64,000 nucleotides of DNA from an uncultured Bacteroides sp. (GTDB taxonomy: Bacteria; Bacteroidota; Bacteroidia; Bacteroidales; Bacteroidaceae): positions 37,696-101,695 of the forward strand of contig CALUOR010000007.1 of the NCBI GenBank assembly GCA_944322285.1, given 5' to 3'. Positions 26,039 through 35,400 of the stretch are shown piece by piece (the stretch's first letter is position 1; the number at the start of each line of letters is the position of its first letter). The notes beneath the pieces are model-generated. The model saw only the letters and a program-made list of their open reading frames with translations, made no database searches and was not told where the DNA came from. Position numbers and translations under genes: made by a program.

Positions 26039-26245
26039 ATGGGAATTTAGCTCATTTACGATTTAGTAATTTACAATTTACGATTTTGTTAAATGGGAAT
26101 TTAGCGGGCGGAGCCCGCAATGTGTCAATGTGCTAATATGCCAATGTGCTAATGCCCTGCGGCGTGAGAACACGCCAGCGCAAACACAGCGCAGCCCCAT
26201 TAGCATATTGGCACATTAGCATATTAGCATATTAAATTATCATTC
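26037..26245. repeat. Modular intergenic element 7 (double left end)
   Basis: It has two left ends, AAATGGGAATTTA at 26037-26049 and 26091-26103, and one right end TAAATTATCATTC (26233-26245). From the second left end it is almost identical to element 2 (6041-6195). Between the left ends is an AT-rich ATTTACGATTTAGTAATTTA stretch, which may be a further, partly degraded module. It occupies the gap between two propeller-lipoprotein genes. Confidence 0.8.
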
Positions 26246-26266
26246 TAAATAATTAGTTACTTACAG

Positions 26267-27286
26267 ATGAAAAAGATAGGATTTTTTATAGTACTACTTG
26301 CCACGTTGGGTACTCTATATTCATGCAACAGAAGTACAGATACCGAAAAGTATCAGGGAAAACGTAACAACATCATAGATGTACGTGCTAAAGTGATGGA
26401 AATCCCTACAGAGGACGATGTCTTGATAGGTGGCAATGCCAATCTTTACCTATTGAGAGACAAGCTGATTATAGGCGATGGCCAATCAGCGGAGCAACAG
26501 ATTCACATTTTTGACAAAAACTCATTCCGATACTTGGCCAGTACAGCTTACAGAGGGCAAGGACCGGATGAAATCACTCTATTGGGCCACATCGGCATTG
26601 ACGAGAAACGTAATAAAATCTATGTATCCGATCATGGCAAGATGAAGATCTTCAGCTACGACATGGACAGCGTTTTAGCTAATCCGGAACATTACAGTCC
26701 GAGTGTGAAGGCAGAGATGAACATGACCCAATTCCCGGATTGTTATCTGTATATGAGTGATACACTTTCCTTAACACGGCTGATTACCCCCACCAGTGTC
26801 TCTACTTTTGAGGATGATGTGGCCAAATGGGACATAGAACAAATGACTTTTGAACCGATGCCTTACAAACATCCCGACATAAACAAGAAACGCATTACCT
26901 TTGCCGCTTCACCGGAACTGGGCATCTATGTGGAATGCTATTCCAGACATGACTTAATGACCATTTGTGACATGGACGGCAACTTGAAATGCAATGTCTA
27001 CGGACCGAACTGGGATAATGGTTCCGGGAAAGTCAAGAAACATCATTACGGAGAGGCTACATTCTGCGGAGACAAGCTTATAGCCTCTTATGCCGGTGGA
27101 GATTATCGGACAGACTACGAACCCACCAAGCTTCTAGTATTTGACACCGCAGGCAATTATCTGAAAACACTGGATATAGGACGTAAAATTATGCACGTCT
27201 GTTATGATAAGGACAATAACCGCTTAATCATGAACTTGAATGACGAATACCAGTTCGCTTATTTAGATTTGGACGGATTACTTTGA
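26267..27286 (+). CDS. Beta-propeller lipoprotein, copy B of a near-identical pair
   Basis: The product is 339 residues. The signal peptide MKKIGFFIVLLATLG ends at L-Y-S-C, and the mature part is nearly identical to that of 16079-17098 (C-N-R-S-T-D-T-E-K-Y-Q-G-K-R-N-N, Y-R-G-Q-G-P-D-E-I-T, D-G-L-L end). Substitutions cluster around residues 37-44, 225-235 and 255-262. The signal peptides share little, so the mature region appears to have been copied or gene-converted. The two copies point in opposite directions about 10 kb apart. Function unknown. Confidence 0.85.
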   Translation: MKKIGFFIVLLATLGTLYSCNRSTDTEKYQGKRNNIIDVRAKVMEIPTEDDVLIGGNANLYLLRDKLIIGDGQSAEQQIHIFDKNSFRYLASTAYRGQGPDEITLLGHIGIDEKRNKIYVSDHGKMKIFSYDMDSVLANPEHYSPSVKAEMNMTQFPDCYLYMSDTLSLTRLITPTSVSTFEDDVAKWDIEQMTFEPMPYKHPDINKKRITFAASPELGIYVECYSRHDLMTICDMDGNLKCNVYGPNWDNGSGKVKKHHYGEATFCGDKLIASYAGGDYRTDYEPTKLLVFDTAGNYLKTLDIGRKIMHVCYDKDNNRLIMNLNDEYQFAYLDLDGLL

Positions 27287-27315
27287 TAAGTAACTAATCA
27301 CATTTAATTTGTGCT

Positions 27316-27514
27316 AAATGATAATTTATCGGGTTGTTTTTAGGCACGGATTACACGGATTGGTCACGGATTTCTTTTGTCATGCTGAACGTAGTGAAGC
27401 ATCTCCTAGTGCGTTCGGGAGATTCTTCGCTTCGCTCAGAATGACAAATACAAGAGATTTTCTTAAAAATCCATGTAATCCGTGTAATCCGTGCTTAAAA
27501 CTAAATTCCCATTT
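27316..27514. repeat. Modular intergenic element 8
   Basis: The ends are AAATGATAATTTA (27316-27328) and TAAATTCCCATTT (27502-27514). The outer dyad GGCACGGATTACACGGATT is identical to element 1 on the left; the inner dyad is of the type GTCATGCTGAACGTAGTGAA / TTCGCTCAGAATGAC. It follows the second propeller lipoprotein. The remaining bases to 27619 show nothing. Confidence 0.8.
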
Positions 27515-27619
27515 ATAGTATAAACGAAATAGATTAAAATGTGTGGAAACGAAAAAACAAAAGAATCGGATGGTATATTACAGATGAGAACATGAAGAAA
27601 GGTGAAAAATAATCGTCTG

Positions 27620-27654
27620 TTTATTGTATAATAAACAAAAAGTTATTATCTTTG
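27620..27654 (+). promoter_or_regulatory. Promoter of the DUF5053-like gene
   Basis: TTTATTG (27620-27626) and TATCTTTG (27647-27654) are separated by 20 bp, a good Bacteroidetes -33/-7 pair 83 bp before the ATG at 27737. Confidence 0.6.
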
Positions 27655-27657
27655 CAT

Positions 27658-27672
27658 TGTGTTAATAACACA
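27658..27672. promoter_or_regulatory. 15-bp palindrome at the predicted start of transcription
   Basis: TGTGTTA-A-TAACACA is a perfect odd palindrome immediately after the -7 box, where a bound repressor would block the promoter. It may be an operator for the downstream gene or for a phage-type repressor elsewhere. Confidence 0.45.
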
Positions 27673-27736
27673 GAGATGCTTGACAAGGTTGAAGGTCTAA
27701 ATGACCGTGAGGAAATATTTAATGTAATAAACAGAT

Positions 27737-28159
27737 ATGGATGCACAGTTGGAAAACAGAGTAAGAGAATTGGTGGGCAAGTTTCATTTGCTCCGGACCA
27801 AAGAAGGAAGCGAGGAATTCGACCGTATATGGCGGGCACTGAATGCTGACATACCCGCAGAACATCGGCGGGAGGCCGGCCAAATCCTCTTGGAGGAGAT
27901 GAAGAAAAGCCGCGAACGCAAGAAAAGGACGGATGTCGATGTACGCGGCACGTTCGGTGACCTTTACGAAGTGCTGTCGCTCTCTTACATCGCCCAGCAT
28001 TATTTCCAGAAAGACCGCAGTTGGCTGGCCCAACGCATCAACGGGAACATTGTCAATGGCAAGCCGAGTGCGTTCACGGATGATGAGTTGGAAATACTCA
28101 AACTGGCTTTGACGGATATTAAGAACAAGTTATCGGAAACCATATTAAGCATCAAGTGA
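27737..28159 (+). CDS. Small cytoplasmic protein, DUF5053-like
   Basis: The product is 140 residues, highly charged, with no signal peptide or membrane segment. The C-terminal 70 residues (L-S-Y-I-A-Q-H-Y-F-Q-K-D-R-S-W-L, I-N-G-N-I-V-N-G-K-P-S-A-F-T) match, from memory, the DUF5053 family of Bacteroides. Such proteins often occur near phage or plasmid-derived genes and look like a helix-turn-helix (S-W-L-x-Q-R-I-N-G). It may be a DNA-binding protein. It is isolated between the propeller genes and trpS, with its own promoter and a palindrome over the start site. Confidence 0.65.
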   Translation: MDAQLENRVRELVGKFHLLRTKEGSEEFDRIWRALNADIPAEHRREAGQILLEEMKKSRERKKRTDVDVRGTFGDLYEVLSLSYIAQHYFQKDRSWLAQRINGNIVNGKPSAFTDDELEILKLALTDIKNKLSETILSIK

Positions 28160-28175
28160 GTTAACACAACCGGGG

Positions 28176-28378
28176 ATGGGCGCCGATACCCCATTCCCAT
28201 TTTTGCTGAAGGTATTTTCCGATGCGCTGCGTGACATCATGACTTGAGTCTTGACAAGACCTGCCTGAGCAACGGCGAGGTCTACACCGTACTGGCGAAC
28301 AAGGCAAGTTGTCCGTTCCTCCAAAACAAACGATTCTCAGCGATTAGGAAATACAAAGTGTCAGGGGTGACAAAATGA
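28176..28378 (+). pseudogene. Short decayed frame before trpS
   Basis: An ATG at 28176 gives M-G-A-D-T-P-F-P-F-L-L-K-V-F-S-D-A-L and stops after 23 codons. The overlapping frame from 28235 continues S-L-D-K-T-C-L-S-N-G-E-V-Y-T-V-L-A-N-K and ends in the N-K-R-F-S-A-I-R-K tail also found at 24553. This looks like one small gene with a frameshift. I do not recognise the product. Confidence 0.3.
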
Positions 28379-28384
28379 TAAATT
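28324..28384 (+). repeat. 61-bp repeat, copy 2
   Basis: This is the partner of 24553-24613. It runs into the left end of modular element 9. Confidence 0.6.
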
Positions 28385-28525
28385 AATGTGCTAATGTGAC
28401 AAATGTGCCAATGTGCTAATGGGGCTGCGCTATGTTTGCGCTGGCGTGTTCTCATGCCGCAGGGCATTAGCACATTGGCATATTAGCACATTGACACATT
28501 GCGGGGCTTCGCTCCGCTAAATTCG
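28373..28525. repeat. Modular intergenic element 9 (truncated end)
   Basis: The left end AAATGATAAATTA (28373-28385) differs slightly from the consensus. The right end is cut to TAAATTCG (28518-28525) just before the trpS stop at 28530. The body is the ATGTGCTAAT / ATTAGCACAT module of elements 2 and 7 in reverse orientation, with hairpin GCGGGGCTTCGCTCCGC. This is the last such element in the window. Confidence 0.75.
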
Positions 28526-28529
28526 TAAG

Positions 28530-29657
<1,128 letters not shown>

Positions 29658-29861
29658 TCATGGTTCTGTTTATCGGGCGGTAAAGTTAGCCTTTTTTCTT
29701 GGAAGTGCGAAATGATTTAAAAAAAGCAAGCGATGTTTTAAATGATAAGAGGCTATGCGTTTGCAGATATCACCTGCTTTTGCTAACTTCACGCGCTCAA
29801 AAAAGGGCGAAACAGTGATGTAAATAGAATCTTATAGATACGCCAAAATATTTTTTCGCAC

Positions 29862-32231
29862 ATGAAACACTTTATTTTCGCGGCTATCACTCTCATTGTG
29901 ACAACTATGCCGCTCAAAGCGCAAAGCGTTTATTATGTTTCTCCGCAAGGGGAAGAGACGGGAGACGGCACCATACGTCATCCTTACACGCGGATAGAGG
30001 AAGCGGTGAAGACCGCCCGTAACTCGTCCGACAAAGAGATTACCATTTATCTGCGGGGAGGAACCTATTATTGGGAGGAGCCGCTTACGCTCACACCGGC
30101 CGATTGTAAAGACGGACGTTCCTTGCGCATCTGTTCTTATCCGGGTGAAAAGGCTGTCATCAGTGGCGGGAAAGCATTGGACGGATTGAAATGGGAACCT
30201 TATAAGCGGGGCATTATGAAAACCCGTGTGGCAATGACGGGAAGCATTGACTTGCTCTTGGTGGAAGGCGAGTTTCGCCCCATGGCACGCTACCCGAATT
30301 ATGACTCTACGGCGGTGCGCCTGAACGGCACTTCCGCCGAAGCCACCTCTCCCAAACGGGTGAAGAAATGGAAACATCCCGAAGGTGGTTACCTGCACGC
30401 CATGCACCGGAGTGACTGGGGAAGCATGCACTATCGCATAACGGGTAAGGACAAAGACGGAAATTTAGCGTTGGAAGGCGGGTGGCAGAATAACCGGAAG
30501 TCGGCTCCGCACCCGCAAAACAGGATGGTGGAAAACATCTTCGAGGAACTGGATGCGCCCGGTGAATGGTATTTCGATGTCCGCGAGCAATGCCTGTATT
30601 ATTATCCCCTGTCCGATGAGCAAGTGGAAAGCCTGCATTTTGAAGTGCCGGCATTGAAATGTCTGGTTTCCTTGCGAGGCACGTCGCAAGAACCGGTGCG
30701 TAACGTCACTTTCCAAAACTTGGAGTTCACGTTGACTTCGCGCACTTTTATGGAGCCTTATGAGCCGCTTTTACGTTCGGACTGGTGTATCTATCGGGGA
30801 GGCGCCATCTTTATGGAAGGAACGGAAAACTGCTTTGTACGCGATTGTGACTTGCATCATTTGGGTGGAAACGCGATTTTCTTCTCCAACTACAATCGCC
30901 GTTCCGGTGTCTGCGGTTCACTTTTCACTCAAGTGGGGGCAAGTGCGGTCTGTGTAGTAGGTAGCCCGGATGCGGTGCGTTCGCCCGCATTGGGTTATGG
31001 TAATACGATACCTTTGGAGGAGACTGACCTTACGCCCGGCCCCCGAAATGATAATTATCCTTCGCGTCTGCTGATTGCCGACAACCTGATTCACCACATC
31101 GGTTTGTTTGAAAAGCAGGTGGCAGGCGTGGAACTTTCCATGTGCAGCCATATCACCGTCAGCCACAATAGTATCTACCACGTGCCGCGTGCCGGCATTA
31201 ATGTGAGCGATGGTACGTGGGGAGGACATTTGATAGAATACAACGATGTCTTTGCCACCGTGATGGAGACCGGAGACCATGGAGCATTCAACTCTTGGGG
31301 CCGCGACCGCTTCTGGAGCAGCTCGGGCAAGGCGATGAACGAACGCCTGACGAAGCATCCCGAATTGGTGTGGGCCGATGCCGGCTCCTGCACAATGATA
31401 GCCAACAACCGTTTCCGCTGCGACCGGGGATGGGACATCGACCTGGACGATGGCTCCAGCAATTACCATATTTATAATAACCTCTGCCTGAACGGAGGAT
31501 TGAAATTGCGCGAAGGCTTCTATCGGGTGGTGGAAAATAATATTCTGGTCAACAACACGTTTCATCCGCACGTCTGGTTCGCAAAGAGTGGCGATGTTTT
31601 CGCCCGTAACATCGTAATGTCTCCTTATCGTCCCATTGGCGTTTCCCACTGGGGAGCCGAGGTGGATTACAACGTGTTTGCCGACAGCACGGCTTACCGA
31701 ACTGCTTTGCGGAACGGTACCGACCGTCATTCCATTGTGCGTACTATACGCTTTAAAAATCCTTCCCAAGGAGATTTCCAGGTGGACAGTTTGGCTGAGA
31801 TAACACCTTATTGCGCTTTCCGTAATTTTGAGATGGATAACTTTGGGGTGCTTTCTCCGCGTCTGAAGCGGCAAGCCCAGCAACCTCCCATGCCTGTGCC
31901 CGCCATTCTGGAAAGAGCCGATGCGGAGGTTTGGGAATGGTCTGGTTTGCGTCTGAAGACCTTGAATACGTTGGGAGAACGTTCGGCTACCGGAATGGAT
32001 AGCGAGCGGGGCGTTTACATTGTCAGTATGCAGGCCATGGGAAATCCGTTGCGTGACTTGTTACGGCCTAATGATGTGATATTGAAGATAGACGGCAAAG
32101 ACATCCGGACCTTGGACGACTGGAAGAAAGCAGTGGCGGAGACGGATTGGAACCGGTCTCACGAGTTGGTTATTTTCCGTGAGCAGAGAAGTATGACGGA
32201 GGAAATTCCCGGCGGGATGATAAAAAAGTAA
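29862..32231 (+). CDS. Secreted right-handed beta-helix protein with C-terminal PDZ-like domain
   Basis: The product is 789 residues with a signal peptide ending at L-K-A-Q (about 21). Then V-Y-Y-V-S-P-Q-G-E-E-T-G-D-G-T, P-Y-T-R-I-E-E-A-V and I-Y-L-R-G-G-T-Y-Y, the pectate-lyase-like beta-helix entry found in several polysaccharide lyase and glycosidase families. The central coils include H-H-L-G-G-N-A-I-F-F-S and S-I-Y-H-V-P-R-A-G-I-N-V-S-D. The last 90 residues (G-V-Y-I-V-S-M-Q, L-R-P-N-D-V-I-L-K-I-D-G-K-D-I) read as a PDZ-like domain. Probably a periplasmic or surface carbohydrate-active enzyme; catalytic residues cannot be assigned. It is divergently placed from trpS. Confidence 0.82.
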   Translation: MKHFIFAAITLIVTTMPLKAQSVYYVSPQGEETGDGTIRHPYTRIEEAVKTARNSSDKEITIYLRGGTYYWEEPLTLTPADCKDGRSLRICSYPGEKAVISGGKALDGLKWEPYKRGIMKTRVAMTGSIDLLLVEGEFRPMARYPNYDSTAVRLNGTSAEATSPKRVKKWKHPEGGYLHAMHRSDWGSMHYRITGKDKDGNLALEGGWQNNRKSAPHPQNRMVENIFEELDAPGEWYFDVREQCLYYYPLSDEQVESLHFEVPALKCLVSLRGTSQEPVRNVTFQNLEFTLTSRTFMEPYEPLLRSDWCIYRGGAIFMEGTENCFVRDCDLHHLGGNAIFFSNYNRRSGVCGSLFTQVGASAVCVVGSPDAVRSPALGYGNTIPLEETDLTPGPRNDNYPSRLLIADNLIHHIGLFEKQVAGVELSMCSHITVSHNSIYHVPRAGINVSDGTWGGHLIEYNDVFATVMETGDHGAFNSWGRDRFWSSSGKAMNERLTKHPELVWADAGSCTMIANNRFRCDRGWDIDLDDGSSNYHIYNNLCLNGGLKLREGFYRVVENNILVNNTFHPHVWFAKSGDVFARNIVMSPYRPIGVSHWGAEVDYNVFADSTAYRTALRNGTDRHSIVRTIRFKNPSQGDFQVDSLAEITPYCAFRNFEMDNFGVLSPRLKRQAQQPPMPVPAILERADAEVWEWSGLRLKTLNTLGERSATGMDSERGVYIVSMQAMGNPLRDLLRPNDVILKIDGKDIRTLDDWKKAVAETDWNRSHELVIFREQRSMTEEIPGGMIKK

Positions 32232-32324
32232 AGTGAAAAATAGGAATTTATCAACGTATTCTTGAAAATGAGAATCAAATATTTGCAAATCTCATAAATA
32301 AATCTTTCCTTTGCATAGGAAGAG

Positions 32325-32394
32325 GGAAGGATTAGGATTTTCCCTGCTGGTTTTTAGGTGGTAAATGCGTTTATCTTTCCGGATGAACGCATTT
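32325..32394 (+). promoter_or_regulatory. Two leader hairpins before carB
   Basis: AGGGAA/TTTCCCT arms (about 32325-32344) are followed by a perfect 9-bp stem, AAATGCGTT (32363-32371) / AACGCATTT (32386-32394), then ATTTTAG. Upstream, TTTG near 32282 and TTCCTTTG near 32306 could be a promoter. The second hairpin resembles a terminator 52 bp before the start codon, so it may attenuate carB. Confidence 0.4.
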
Positions 32395-32446
32395 ATTTTA
32401 GTATGCTTTAGTGAAGGATTTTATCAATAAACAACGAATAAACAGC

Positions 32447-35400
32447 ATGAAGAGTAACTTGAAAAAAGTACTGGTCTTAGGCTCGGGGGCGCTTAAGATA
32501 GGACAGGCCGGAGAGTTCGACTACTCCGGTTCGCAGGCGCTGAAAGCCCTGCGCGAAGAAGGCATCAGTTCGGTGCTGGTGAACCCCAATATCGCAACCA
32601 TCCAGACATCGGAAGGCATTGCCGACAAAGTATATTTCTTGCCGGTGACTCCTTATTTCGTGGAGCGTATCATTGAAAAAGAACGTCCGGACGGTATTCT
32701 GCTGGCTTTCGGCGGACAGACGGCGCTGAACTGCGGCACGGAGCTTTACCGCAACGGGGCGCTGGAGAAATATGGCGTGCAGGTATTAGGCACTTCGGTA
32801 GAGGCCATTATGAACACCGAAGACCGTGACCTGTTCGTGAAGAAGCTGGACGAAATCCCGATGAAGACGCCCAAGAGCCACGCCGTGGAGAACATGCGCG
32901 AGGCACTGAAGGCGGCACAGGAGATTGGCTACCCGGTGATGGTGCGTTCGGCCTACGCTTTGGGCGGACAGGGCAGCGGCATCTGTCCTGATGAAGAGAC
33001 TTTCCTGCGCTTGGCCGAAAGCGCGTTTACGTTCAGCAACCAGATATTGGTAGAAGAGTCGTTGAAGGGCTGGAAGGAAATAGAATTTGAGGTTATCCGC
33101 GACGCTAACGACCATTGCTTTACCGTAGCCTCAATGGAAAACTTCGACCCGCTTGGCATTCATACGGGTGAGAGTATCGTGGTGGCTCCCACGTGCTCGC
33201 TGAGCGATGAGCAAGTCGAAACATTGCAGGCTCTTTCGCGAAAGTGTGTGCGCCACCTGAATATTGTGGGCGAATGTAACATCCAGTACGCGTTCAACGC
33301 CGAGACCAACGACTACCGTGTCATTGAGGTGAACGCCCGCCTCAGCCGCTCGTCGGCATTGGCGTCGAAGGCTACGGGTTATCCGCTGGCGTTCGTGGCC
33401 GCCAAGATTGCCTTGGGCTACACATTGGACGAGATTGGCGAGATGGGTACGCCCAACTCCGCCTACGTGGCTCCGCAACTGGATTACCTCATCTGCAAGA
33501 TACCCCGTTGGGACTTGACGAAGTTCGTGGGCGTGAGCCGCGAGATTGGTTCCTCGATGAAGTCCGTGGGCGAAATCATGTCCATCGGCCGCTCGTTCGA
33601 GGAAATCATCCAGAAGGGGCTGCGCATGATAGGCCAGGGCATGCACGGCTTTGTGGGCAACGAAGACCTGCGCTTCGACGACCTGGACCACGAACTGTCC
33701 CACCCCACCGACCTGCGCATCTTCGCCATCGCCCAGGCGTTGGAGGAAGGTTACACCATCGAGCGCATTTACGAACTGACGAAGATTGACCCGTGGTTCC
33801 TGGAGCGGCTGAAGAACATCGTGGACTACAAGGCGGTGCTCTCCCAATATAATAAGGTGGAAGACATCCCCGCCGACGTGCTGCGCCAGGCCAAGGCGCT
33901 GGGCTTCTCCGACTTCCAGATTGCCCGCTTCGTGCTCCATCCCGAAGGAACGATGGAGAAAGAGAACCTGCTGGTGCGCGCCCGCCGCAAGGAACTGGGC
34001 ATCGTGCCCGCCGTGAAGCGCATCAACACCGTGGCGAGCGAGCATCCCGAACTGACCAACTACCTGTACATGACGTACGGCGCCGAAGGCTACGACGTGA
34101 ACTACTACAAGAACGAGAAGTCCGTGGTTGTCCTCGGCTCGGGCGCCTACCGCATCGGCTCCAGCGTGGAGTTCGACTGGTGCTCGGTGAACGCCATCCA
34201 GACGGCGCGCAAGTTAGGCTATAAGTCCATCATGATAAACTACAATCCGGAGACCGTGTCCACCGACTACGACATGTGCGACCGCCTCTACTTCGACGAG
34301 TTGTCCTTTGAGCGTGTGCTCGACGTCATCGACCTGGAGCAGCCGCGCGGCGTCATCGTCTCCGTAGGCGGACAGATACCGAACAACCTCGCCATGAAGC
34401 TCCACCGCCAGGCAGTGCCCATTTTGGGAACCTCGCCCGTGAGCATCGACCGTGCCGAGAACCGCAACAAGTTTAGCCACATGCTCGACCTCCTGGGCAT
34501 CGACCAGCCCGCCTGGCAGGAACTCACTAGCCTGGACGACGTGAAAGGCTTCGTCGCCAAGGTGGGCTATCCCGTCCTGGTGCGCCCCAGCTACGTGTTG
34601 TCCGGCGCCGCCATGAACGTCTGCTACGACGAGGACGAACTGGAGGAATACCTCAGGATGGCGGTATCGGTGTCGAAGGAATACCCCGTGGTGGTATCCC
34701 AGTTCCTGCAAAACACGAAGGAGATTGAGTTCGACGCCGTGGCGCAGAACGGGGAGATTGTGGAATACGCCATCTCGGAACACATCGAGTTTGCCGGCGT
34801 GCACTCCGGCGACGCCACGCTGGTGTTCCCCGCGCAGAAGATATACTTCGCCACGGCACGCCGCATCAAGCGCATCAGCCGCCAGATAGCCAAGGAACTG
34901 AACATCTCCGGACCGTTCAACATCCAGTTCCTGGCACGCAACAACGAGGTGAAGGTCATCGAGTGCAACCTCCGTGCCTCGCGCAGCTTCCCGTTTGTCA
35001 GCAAGGTGCTGAAGCGCAACTTCATTGAGACCGCCACACGCATCATGCTGGACGCTCCCTACACCAAGCCCGACAAGTCGGCCTACGACATCGACTGGAT
35101 AGGCGTCAAGGCAAGCCAGTTCTCCTTCAGCCGCCTGCACAAGGCCGACCCAGTGCTGGGCGTCGACATGTCCTCGACGGGCGAGGTGGGTTGCTTGGGC
35201 GACGACTTCGACGAAGCGTTGCTGAACGCCATGATAGCCGTGGGCTTCAAGATACCCGGCAAGGAGAAAGGCGTGATGCTGTCGTCGGGCGCCATGAAGT
35301 CGAAGGTGGATCTGCTGGACGCCAGCCGCATCCTCTACGGCAAAGGCTACAAGATTTACGCCACGGCGGGTACGGCGGCTTTCCTCAACGCCCATGGTGT

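Noticed and set aside
29832-30431. Minus-strand 199-codon frame opposite the beta-helix gene
   Set aside because: It is antisense to a gene with a clear signal peptide and domain structure.
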